Source: Chitinophaga rupis
GTDB lineage: Bacteria; Bacteroidota; Bacteroidia; Chitinophagales; Chitinophagaceae
DNA length: 64,000 nt
Assembly: GCF_900109685.1 (NCBI RefSeq)
Contig: NZ_FOBB01000012.1
Location: forward strand, 124,001 to 188,000
Reading direction: 5' to 3'
Shown: positions 37,145-49,100 of the stretch, piece after piece
Numbering within the stretch: the first letter of the stretch is position 1
Layout of the letters: each line of letters begins with the position of its first letter
Notes under the pieces: generated by a model
Seen by the model: only the letters and a program-made list of their open reading frames with translations
Database searches by the model: none
Told to the model about the DNA's origin: nothing
Translations under genes and position numbers: made by a program

Positions 37145-40100
37145 TTAAAAATCTGCGCTGATGGCGGTGGTGGCAAACTGCCATTGCTCCTGCTGTGTAC
37201 CGGAGAGCTGCTGTTTCAGTGCTACAGGCGTTAGCTGCATGTTCTGTTGTACAGCATTCAGCAGCTTCACCAGCTCATCTTTCATAGCTGCAATGGTGGC
37301 GGGTAAGAACAGGTCTGTACTGTAATTGATGGACAGCTGTAAACCATTTTCCACTGGTTTAAAGGCAAACGTGAGGTCAAACTTGCTGGCGCCATCATCT
37401 ATATCCAGCGTTCTTAAGGTAATGCCGGCATAACGTTCTCCCGTGCTGTGTATGGATGTAAAGCTTTCATACTGCAGCATTACATCAAACAAATGAGAGC
37501 GGCCCGGATCACGCTGCAGGTGCAGGTCTTCTACTACCTGGTTAAAGGGATATATGCCATGCTCATAAGCCTCTATAAAACATTTTTCTGTTGCGGTTAA
37601 TACTTCTTTGAAAGATTGCTGCACGGGCAGCTGGCTGCGTACTGCTATCATGTTGGTATAAAAACCGATCTGGTTTTCCAGCTCCGGGTGGTCGCGGCCG
37701 CCAATGGGCACGCCTACTACCAGGTCTTTTTGCCCGGTGTAACGGTATAACAGCAGGTTCACGGCTGCCAGCAATACGGAGAAAGGCGTTACCTGCGTTT
37801 CTGTGGCCATACGGTCAATAGCTGCGCTAAGAGCTGCATCCAGCATAAACCAGGCAGTGCTGCCGCGATGTGTTTTCACTGCCGGCCTGGTTTTGTCGGC
37901 AGGCAGGTGCAGCACCGGTACTTCTCCTTCAAACTGTTTCAGCCAGTAACGGCGGTGTGCTTCCATAGCACCCTGCTGCATTTGCTGGTTACGCCAGTGT
38001 GCATAATCTTTATACTGCAGGCGCAGTGGGGCTAAGGGCGCAGGCTTTTGCTGCACAAGAGCGCCATACAGCTGCCATACTTCATTGATCAGTATTTCCA
38101 GCGACCAGCCATCGGAAATAATATGATGCATGGTAAAGCTGATGCGGTACACCTCATCCTGCAGCTGTATCAGCAGCACCTGCATTAAGGGGCCCTGTTC
38201 CAGGTTAAAGGAGCATTTTGCAGCCTCTTCCAGCAGGCGGGTTAATTGCTGCTGCGGTGCGTTCTCCTTACGGAGATCTATATACGTTACTGCAAAGTTG
38301 GTGTTAGCGTGTACCACCTGTTTGGGTTCCCCATCCACACGAATGAAGGTGGTACGCAATATTTCGTGACGGTTAATGAGCTGTTGGAAAGCTTCGCGGA
38401 AGGCGTTAATATCCAGTTGCCCTTCCAGCATGGCAGCGCCGGTCATATTAAAGGCGGTTTGCGCGGTCTCAAATTCATTCATCATCCATAACCTGCGCTG
38501 GGCCTGACTCACCTCGTAATAAGGCTGTTCGGGTATTACGTCAATAGCTGCTATTTCTTTTTTACCGGCCCGTTCTATCATCATGGCCTGTTCTTCAATA
38601 GTAGTATGGCGGAACAGCTGGCGTAAAGGTACCCGTACCTGGAAAGCCTGTTGGATGCGGGCTGCCAGCCGGGCCGCTTTCAGCGATTGACCACCTACTT
38701 CAAAAAACCGGTCCTGCACGCTGATATGATTGTGGCCCAATACTTCTTCCCATAAACCGGCCAGCGTTGTTTCTGCTATATTACGCGGCGCTATAAAATC
38801 ATTGTTATGCACCAGGCCCATTACTTCGGGGTCAGGCAATGATTTACGGTCGGCCTTGCCGCTTACATTCAGCGGAATACTACCCAGCTGTATAAACCAT
38901 GCCGGCACCATGTATTCCGGTAAGCGTTGCAGCAGGTAGCTGCGCAGCACCGCGCTTTCTATATTCACTTCGCTGGTAAAATAGGCTGCCAGGTAAGGCT
39001 CTGCGCCTTTTCCGCTGCGAGCCAATACCACCACATCTTTCACCTGCTCATGTTCAGCCAGCGCATGTTCTATTTCACCGGTCTCTATGCGGTAACCGCG
39101 GATCTTCACCTGCTGGTCTGTACGGCCCAGGTATTCTACATTCCCATCCGGCAGCCAGCGGGCAATATCGCCGGTATGGTATAAAGTATCATTGGCTTTA
39201 TGCGGATTGCTGATAAACTTTTCTTTGGTAAGCGCAGGCTGGTTCCAGTAGCCTTTAGCCAGCCCTATCCCACCGATGTATAATTCACCGGTTACGCCAA
39301 TGGGCGCCAGCTGCAGTGCTTTATCCAGCACATACAGCTGCAGGTTGCTGATAGGCTTACCAATAGGTATCACCACATCATTAGGCCGGGCGCTGTAATT
39401 GCTTACTTCCACAGAGGCCTCCGTAGGCCCGTAATGGTTATGCAGCCCGCAGGATAATACGGTAAAAAACTGCTTTACAAACTCCGGCTTCAGCGCTTCC
39501 CCGCTGCAATACACCTGTTTCAGGGATTGCAGCTGCCGCACCTTTTCCGCATCCAGCGCCTGTAAGAACAAGCCTAACATGCTGGGCACAAAATGGATCT
39601 GCGTAATACCGTGTGCGGCCACCAATGCAGTTAATAATTCGGGATCATAAGCAGCATCTTTGGGGCACAGCACCAGGCGTGCACCATAACACAGCGGCAC
39701 AAAAAATTCCCATACAGATACATCAAACACATAAGGGGTTTTCTGCAGCACCACATCTGCCGGGGTAATATTGTAATACCCGTGCTGCCAGTGTAAACGG
39801 TTCACCACGCCCTTATGCGCTACCATCACCCCTTTGGGCTGGCCGGTAGAACCGGAGGTATAGATCACATAAGCCAGGTCAGTGGCAGTACAGGTATGTT
39901 CAGGATTCTTATTACTACAGGCGGCAATGCTAGCCCAGCTGGCAGCCAGCGGTAAGGCTATGGCCAGCTCCGGTATGGCACTATCTGTAATGGCCACACG
40001 GGCTTTGGTATCGTTGAGGATATAATGCATCCGTTCCAGCGGGTATTCCGTGGCAATGGGCACATAAGCCGCTCCTGCCTTTAAAATGCCTAACAACGCT

Positions 40101-43100
40101 ATCACCATCCATTCAGAACGGTCCATGATCAGCGCTACCAGGTCATTAGGACCCAGCTGATAATTGGTTTGCAGGTAATGGGCCAGCTGGTTGGCCTTTT
40201 CATTCAGCTCTGTGAAGGATAAACGTTTTTCTTCAAACACCAGGGCTGTAGCATCCGGGCGTAAGAGCACCTGCTCTTCAAACAGCTGTGCCAGGGTTTT
40301 ATCATCCGGGAAATCAGCGGCTGTATCATTAAAAGCCAGCAGCTGCTGCTGTTCTGCTGCGGTTAAGATGGAGCTGGCAGCTACCGGTGTGCTTACACTG
40401 ACGGTGATGTTGCGCAGCATTATTTCATAGAAGTCTGCAAAACGTTGTACGGTAGCAGCTTCAAAAAGATCGGTATTGTATACACAGGAGAGTACCCATT
40501 CCCCGTTCTCCTCCATCATATCAAAAATGAGGTCGTAGGCTGTGAAGTGCATATCCAGCGGTAAAAAGGAAGTGCGCAGTCCGTGAAATTCCATGGCACT
40601 TGCATTCACAATGGCCGGGTTTACATTAAACACGGTAGAGAATAAGGGTGTGCTGCTAAGGTCCTGCGGCAGATCCAGCTGCTGCATCCAATCGGCCATA
40701 GGCACATCCTGATGCTGCAGGCTGTTAATAAATTCCTGCTTCACGGCTTTCATATGGTCTGCCAGGCTGCAGCTTGCTGCCAGCTGGCTGCGCAGCGGCA
40801 GTATACCCGCGCAGTAACCAATGGTATTTTCATCCTGCGCTGCAAAACGGCCGGAGGCAGGTATGCCTACTATCACTTCATCCTGGCCGGAGAGCTTATG
40901 CATGAGCAGCATGTAGGCAGTCAGCAGCGTCATAAAAGGTGTTACGCCATTTTGTTTGCTAACGGTTTTGACTTCCCGCATTAATGCGGGAGCCAGGTGT
41001 TTGGACAAGCTGGCGCCGGTATAGGTTTTTACCGGGGGCCGTGCATGGTCCAAAGGCAGGGCCAGCACCGGCTGTGCGCCGGCGAACTTTTGCAGCCAGT
41101 AAGCAGTATGCTGCTTACGCTGTTCAGATGTGAGCTGCTGATCACGTTCACGGATATACTCCCTGAACTGCTGGGGCGCATCTAAGGTTATATTTTGCTG
41201 GGTGCAGATACCTGTATAATAACTGGCCAGGTCCTGCAGCAATACGCCTATTGACCAGCCATCAGATACTATATGATGTACGGTTAACAGTAGCAGGTAA
41301 GTGGCCGGGCCGGTACGCAGCAGGTCTGCATGGAACAGGGAAGGCTGCTGCAGCCCATCAAACAATACCTGGCTTTTTTCCTGTTTCCATTGCGTAATGG
41401 CGGCAGCTTGTGCGTCACCGGCCAGGTTGCTGCAATCGGCCAGGGAAAAACAAACCTCTGCATGTGCATGTATGATCTGTTGTTCGCCATCTGCACTGAT
41501 ACCTGTTCTTAACGCCTCATGCCGGTCCACCACTTTTTGTAAAGCCTGGTGCAGGGCTTCAACCTGCACGGGACCTTCCATTTGCACACAGGCATGTACA
41601 TTGTAGGCCAGCGATCCGGCTTCCTCCATCTGCGCCAGCACCCATAACTGTTGCTGAGCAGCTGTTAGCGGCGCGTGGCTGTTCATAATCAGGCTATCCA
41701 TGGCAGGTGCTGCCACTGTATCCTCATAGCGCGCTTCCGGAAAAAAGCCACCACCCATCATTTCCAGGATGGTTTCTTTTACCTTTTGTACAATGAGGTC
41801 AAGGTCCCGTTCAGTATGTGCGGCTGATAAGAAACAGATCCTTCTTTCCCAGGTGTAGATCCCCTTTTCTATCAGCATATAAAAGAACACATCCATTTCT
41901 ATAGGCTGCAACAGCGGGTTGTATTTTCCAAAGGGTTCAAAGCGGAACAGTGAACCAAAGTGCACCATGCGGATGCTTACATTACAGGCTTCAAAAAAGG
42001 TGTTCAGCTTTGCGGCCAGGCGGGCGGTTTTTTCATTTACTCCATCCTGTAAACCGGTTCCTGCTTTTTTGATGTGCTGTAACACTGCCCTGGCAGCAGC
42101 CATGGCTAAGGGATGCCGGCAAAAGGTGCCGCCAAATACCGTCATCTGCGCACCGGGATAAGAATCATCTCCGTAGTTCCACCAGCCGCCGTCAATGGCA
42201 TCCAGGAAAGCGGCTTTACCGGCTACAATACCAATGGGCATTCCACCGCCGGCAATTTTACCATAGGTAACAATATCGGCCTGTATACCCAGCTTAGCCT
42301 GCATACCGCCGGGATGCATCCGGAAACCGGTAATGATCTCGTCCAGTATGAAGGGAATATTTTTCTCTGCGGTGATCTGCCGCAGGCGCAGTAAAAAGTC
42401 TTTCGGGAAAAAGCCCGGGCGGCGGCTCTGCACTGGTTCTACCAATACTCCGCCCAGCTCATGTGCGTTAGCTATAATATATTCCAGCGCTTCATCGGTG
42501 CCATAGTTCAGCAGCACCATATCTTCTACCATACCCTGCGTGGTGCCGGGTGCTACCGGTGAAGTGTACACGTTGCTGCCATCACTGTGCGATTGTGCCA
42601 GCAGTCCGTCAAAGGTGCCATGGTAATATCCTTTGAACACTGCTACCTTGCTTTTACCGCTTTTGGTACGGGCAATACGCAGGGCATTCATCACCGCTTC
42701 AGTACCGGTATTGGTGAAGGTTACTCTTTCCACACCGGTTAGCTCATGCACCAGGTTGGCTACTTCGCCAGCCAGGTCCGACTGGGTGGCCAGCTCATAC
42801 CCTTCTGTTAGCTGCTCCTGTATGGCGGCAGTAACAAAGGCCGGGCTGTTGCCAAAAAAGTTCACGCCAAAGCCCATGGCAATATCCACATACTCATTAC
42901 CGTCAATATCTGTAAAATGCGCGCCTGCGGAATGAGCTGACACAATGGGATACAGCACTTCTTTCAGGGCCTGCCGGAAACCTAATGAATTGATCCAGTC
43001 GGAAAGCACGCGGCGGTGCTGTTGTACAAATTCTTTGGAGGCGCCGGTTTTGGCGTTATAACGTTGTATAAAATTTTCCAGGAAAGCCAGCTGCCGGAAT

Positions 43101-46100
43101 GAGAGCGGCTTATCTTCTGCCAGCTTTACGGGGTTGAATTTTACAGTTTCCTGTTTAGCTGCACGAATGGGAGCAGTGGCTGCTTTCATAGCAACCGCAG
43201 GCCGCTCCTGCATTGCGGCTGTCTCCATGGTTGTTGTCACTGATCTTTCACCTGCTGTTACCATAGTCCCGGCAGCTACTTGCACTGCACTTTGCCCATA
43301 CATAGATGCATGTGCTCTATTATCCACATCTCCCGCCACAGGCGCTTGCGCCATCACAACAGCACCATCTCCACCAACAGGCATTCCCTTCAGCACCTGC
43401 AGCTGTGCATTCATCAGCTCCATTTGTTTGAGCAATATATTTTCCAGCGTATTATTGGAAGCCGGCAATGCAACAGCAGGCACAGGCACACTTACAGGCG
43501 TAACAGCTGCCGGCATTTGTGCTACCACTGCCTGCGCTATCATAAACGTATAACCTAAAAAGTCGTTCTGATCCTGCATCATGGGCGATGACCATTCTGC
43601 AGACTGGAAACCCGTACGGGTAAGCAGCTGCATCCACATCTCACGCGACATCAGCGGGTAATCCGGCCGTACCTGCTGGTCCTCAAAGCGCCACCAGCCT
43701 TCTGTTAAGCCAAAGGTGAGGTCCAGCCAGCGTTGTTTGCGCACGCCTTCTATCAGCATCAGTACCCCGCCCGGCGCCAGTAAGGAGCGCACATGCTGCA
43801 GGGTTTGCGTCATATTTTTGGTGGCGTGCAATACGTTGGCCGCAATGATCATATCATAGCCATGCTGCGGGTATTGCTGTGCAATGGGATCCTGCTCTAT
43901 ATCCAGCTTGCGGAAATCCACAAAGGGATAGGCGCTGAACTGTTGCTTGCTGTTATGCAGCAGGTAAGTGGAAATATCTGTGAAGGTGTACTCCACCGGC
44001 CTTGTGTTCAATGCTTTCAGCACATAGGTAGTGGTGCCGCCGGTGCCGCCGCCAATCTCCAGTATCTTCACGGTTTTCTCCTGCGGGAACAGCGGCAGCC
44101 AGGCGCTTACAGCTTCCTGGCAGCAGGTGTTGAGCACCTGTGCGCCAAAGGAATTGGTGTATACCTGTGCAGCGCCATTGGTATCTGCTTTGGGAAATAA
44201 TACTTCCAGCGGGTTTAAAACACCGGTTAATACTGCCGGCAATTGTGCAGCACAGCGTTGCAGCAGCATTAATTCCGCCTGCGCTTCGGGGTACTGCTCC
44301 AAACAGACAGCCATACGCTGCTGCGGGTTCACTGCCACAGGCGTTTGCAGCACTTCCCATACATCACTGTACTGCTGCAGTATGCCGCCTTCTTCCAGCA
44401 TTTCTAAAATGCGGCGTAACAGGCGGTAGTGCGGCTTGGCTATACCCAGCTGCTGCGCAAGCTCGCCTAAACGAAATTGATGGCCCTGCCGCAACGGCAT
44501 ATGCAGCTCCTGTAAGGCCTGTATCACATAGTCCAGGCTAAGCACTTCCATTTCATGCAGCAGCTGCTGATATACGGGAAGGGCTTTTACAGGTACTGTT
44601 ACCGGGGCTGCCATACTATCCATTGTTGGTACAGCAGGGCCGTTTTGTTCTTCAATATAATCTGCCAGGGCTTGTATGGTACTCAGCTCTTCAAACACCT
44701 GCGCAATACTTATTTTAATACCGTAGATCTTTTCAATTTTGCTAAGGGCTTCTACCAGCACAATGGAATCAGCGCCCATTTCCAGGAAAGGCAGCTGCAC
44801 ATCCAGCTGATCCGGCTGGGCATGCAGGGCAGCGGCCATAATATTTTGTATGGCTTCCAATACGCCGGTAGTAGCGGGTTTGGGAGCCGCTACCGGGGTA
44901 ATAACACGGTATTGCATAGCTGGTTGTTCTTGCTTGTTCATGTATGATACAGGTTTTTCTATCCAGTATTGCTGGCGCTGGAAAGGATAAGCTGGTAAAG
45001 GAATGCGGGCGCAGGGCCAGGGTTGGTACACCGCCTGCCATTGAATGTGCGCGCCATTCACATATAAAGCGCCCAGTGCTTCCAGCAGCAAAGGCAGGTC
45101 CTGCTGTCCGGGTTTAACACTCATTACCTGCAGGCGTGCAGCCGTATCCGTAAAGTCGCGGCACATGGTCAGTAAGCTGGGTGCAGGCCCTATTTCCATC
45201 CATGCCGTACAATCTGTTTGTTCCAGGATGTGAATACCTTTTTCAAACTGTACGGGCGCCAGTATATGCTGTGTCCAATACTCCGGGGTAGCCAGCGCAT
45301 CATGCATTACTTCGCCACTAAGATTGGAGATGAACTTGATATTGGGTTTGTGGTAGGTAACGCTATCTGCCGCCTCTTTAAAAGCCGCTACCATGGGCTG
45401 CATCAGCGGGGAATGGAAGGCGTGCGACACCTGCAATGCTTTGGTGCGTATGCCTGCTGCTGCAAAATGCGCAGCCACCTGCTGCACACCAGCAGCTGCA
45501 CCGGCAATCACGGTCAGCTTAGGGCCATTGATAGCTGCAATGGAAACAGTATCCCGCAGTGTTGCCAGTTGTGCATCCACTGCATCGGCTGTTGTAAAAA
45601 TGGCCACCATTTCACCGCCGGCAGGTAATTGCTGCATCAGCTGCCCGCGTTTGGCGATCAGCTTAACAGCATCTTCCAGGCTGAATACACCCGCTATACA
45701 AGCAGCGGCATATTCACCAACACTATGGCCTATTACTACTGTGGGCTGTATGCCAAAGGCTATCCACAGCTGCGCTAACGCATATTCAAAAGCAAACAAT
45801 GCCGGTTGTGTATAAGCTGTTTGATGCAGTAAGGCTGTATGTGCGGGGTTAAATAAAACATCCGTCAGGGCTACTGGTAACCAGGGCTGCAATAATTCGC
45901 TGCACTTATCAATTGCATCTTTAAATACCGGGTAGGTTTCGTATAAAGTTTTACCCATACCCGTGTATTGTGCTCCCTGCCCGGTAAAGAGGAAGGCTGC
46001 ACGCGGCGCACTTTTACGCTGGGCCGGAGCCGTAGTATCAGCTGCCTGTAAATAGCTTTGCAGCTGTGCCTGTACTTCCTGCACATTAGCTGCGGAAACA

Positions 46101-49100
46101 GCCATGCGGTAAGGGAAATGTGTGCGTGCAGTGGCAGCGGTGTAGCAAACGGAGGTTAATGTTATATCATCCTGCTGAAGGTAGCTTATGTATTTGCGGC
46201 ACAGGTCCTGCAGAGCTGTTTTGTTTTTGGCAGATAATAACAGCAGGTAATGCGGCGCTTCTGTAACGGCTTTGCTGGCAGTAGCAGCTTCTGTGATCAG
46301 CACATGGCTGTTGGTGCCGCCAAAACCAAAGGAGCTAATACCGGCCACCCGCTTTTTGCCTTCCGGCACTTCCCATGCAGTATGCTGCACCGGTATGTGC
46401 ATGGGCAGCTGCTGCAGGGAAATATTAGGATTTAAGGACTGAAAGTTAAGTTGAGCGGGTATTTCCCGGTGCTGCAGGGCCAGCACGGTTTTAATAACAC
46501 CCGCTATACCGGCTGCAGCTTCCAGGTGGCCAATGCTGGCCTTTGCAGCGCCTATCCATAAAGGATGCTGCCGCCCTTCTTCCATGAGCACGTTTTTCAG
46601 CGCATTCATTTCAATAGGATCGCCTAAAGGTGTACCGGTGCCATGTGCTTCAATATAGCTTACTGCAGCGGGTGTTATCCCTGCCTGCTGCATGGCCTTC
46701 ATTATTACGGCCTGCTGTGAAAGCCCGTTGGGTGCGGTAAGGCCATTACTACGTCCATCCTGGTTAATGGCGCTGCCGCTGATAACAGCCAGCACCGTAT
46801 CGCCATCATCCATAGCAGCCGACAGCTTTTTTAAGATCACCACACCGCAGCCTTCTCCCCTCACATAACCGTTGGCGTTAGCATCAAAGGTTTTACACTT
46901 ACCATCTTCAGATAACATGCTGGCTGCGCCAAATACTTCGTTCAGCTCAGGGCTTAATAATAAGTTCACTCCGCCGGTTATAGCCATACGGCTTTCTCCG
47001 TTGCGGATACTGTTACAGGCCTGGTGTAGTGCTACCAGGGAGGAGGAGCAGGCCGTATCAATAGCCATGCTGGGGCCTTTCAGGTCCAGGAAATAAGACA
47101 AGCGGTTGGCCAGTATGGAAAACGCGCTACCTGTACCTGCGTATGGGCTTAACGCAGCATCCGCAGCCAGCTGCATACGTGCATAATCATTTCCACTAAC
47201 ACCAATGAATACACTGGTATCAGAGCCGGCCAGCTTTTCTTCTGTAAGGCCGGCATGCTCCAGCGCCTCCCAGCATACTTCCATCATAATGCGCTGTTGC
47301 GGATCCATACAGGGCGCTTCTTTGGGCGATACACCAAAAAAGGCCGCATCAAAAGCATCAATGTTACTAATGTAGCCACCGGGTACGGCCAGGCCGTTCA
47401 TAGGTGTAAGGGCGCGGCGTGCTGCAGTCATGGGCCCTACGGCACCTGTTCCATTCTTCAGCAATTCCCAATAAGCAGCGGCATTCTCTGCACCCGGAAA
47501 ACGGCAGGCCAGCCCGATGATGGCAATGGGTTCCGTTACAGTATGATCAGCAGGGGCAGTAGTGGTTTGTACTGCTGCGCCGCTCAAATGTTCTGTTAAA
47601 GCCTGTATGTTGGCAAAGTTCCAGGCAAGGGTAGTATCCAGCTCCCGCTGCAGCAGCTGCCCTAAGTGACCGGCCAGCTCCACAGCTATCATAGAGGTTA
47701 CGCCCAGTTCTGCAAACGCACGGGAAGGATCTATATTTTCAGGGCGTACCTGCAGGCGGCCGGAGAGGAATTGAATAATATGCTGGCGGATAGCAGCGGC
47801 CGACAGCTCCTGCAAAGGTGGTACAGCAAGGGCTGCGGGTTCCGGCGCAGCCTGCATTTTCTCCAGCTCCTCCAGCACAGCGTTATACTCCCCTTTTAAA
47901 AGATCATCCAGCAGCATAAACCTTTTTATTTTGCCGCTGGTGGTTTTGGGAATATGCTTTACCGGCACCACCTGCTGCACACGAATGCCCAAACGGGCCG
48001 CTATCAGGGCTTTCAGCGCCTGTGTTAATGGGTAGAAACTTTCCAGTGATTTTTTATACAGTACAAATAATACCAGCGCATCTGTTTGCGTAGCCGTATC
48101 CGGCACCCCGCAGGCTACTATGCGGCCGGTATCTATTTCATCCAGCTCCTCTGCAATGCGCTCAATATCGTGCGCATAATAATTGAGGCCTCCCGCAAAA
48201 ATGATATCCTTGGCACGGCCGGTAATAAACAGGTTGCCTTCCAGCACAAAACCCAGGTCGTAGGTATTGAGCCAGCCGGCTTTGATCACCTCTCTGGTGG
48301 CAGCAGGATTATTATAATAGGTTTTGGTAACGTTATCGCCGCTGATCTGCACATACCCTACTTTACCTTCATCCAGCACTTCATTTTTTTCATTGGTAAT
48401 GCGGATACGGCAATTAGGCACCGGCTTACCCAGGTTGGCAAATTCCACCTGGTTTTCCGTAGCATCTACCTTTACCCGCTGCCCTACACCCAGGCGTAAA
48501 CGGGAAAGACGGATGCCCGTAAGCGGGCGGGCCGGTGGCGGGAAAGCCACGGCCAGCGTAGCTTCTGCCAGGCCGTATACGGTAAACATCACATCCGGAT
48601 GTAAACCATACGGCTGCATGGCAGCAAGAAAAGTGCGGCACAGGTCCATGGAAATAGGCTCTGCACCATTAAAGATCAGGCGGACGGAGGAGAGGTCAAT
48701 ATCTTTCAGCGCATTTTCATCTAAGCGCTGTAACAAATGTTTATAGCCAAAGTTGGGCGATGAGGTGAGCGTAGCCTTATGGGCCGACAATACCTGTAAC
48801 CACAATGCCGGCCTGCGTATATACAGGTCCGTAGGCATCATATATTGCTGTGCACCCAATACCAGCGGTACCAGGTGAAAGCCAATAAGACCCATATCAT
48901 GCGTAAGCGGCATCCAGCTGCAGGTAGCATCGGTCTTTGAAATAGCGCCTGCGCTGATGATAGCGCCTACATTCGTGATCACGTTATGATGGGTAAGCGT
49001 AACGCCTTTAGGGGTGCCGGTAGAACCGGATGAAAACTGGATGAACGCAATATCATCTGCAGCAGGCATCTGTATATTCCCTTCCCGTTCATGCTGCATC

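Noticed and set aside
37126-37176. Longer N-terminus (MPPPPSAQIF...) for the NRPS after the hybrid
   Set aside because: It overlaps the preceding gene, and the sister NRPS starts at the position matching ATG 37125.
43134-43553. Long open frame opposite the hybrid megasynthase
   Set aside because: It is antisense to the repetitive Ala/Val/Thr-rich linker between cMT and AMT, and its composition is that of a shadow frame.
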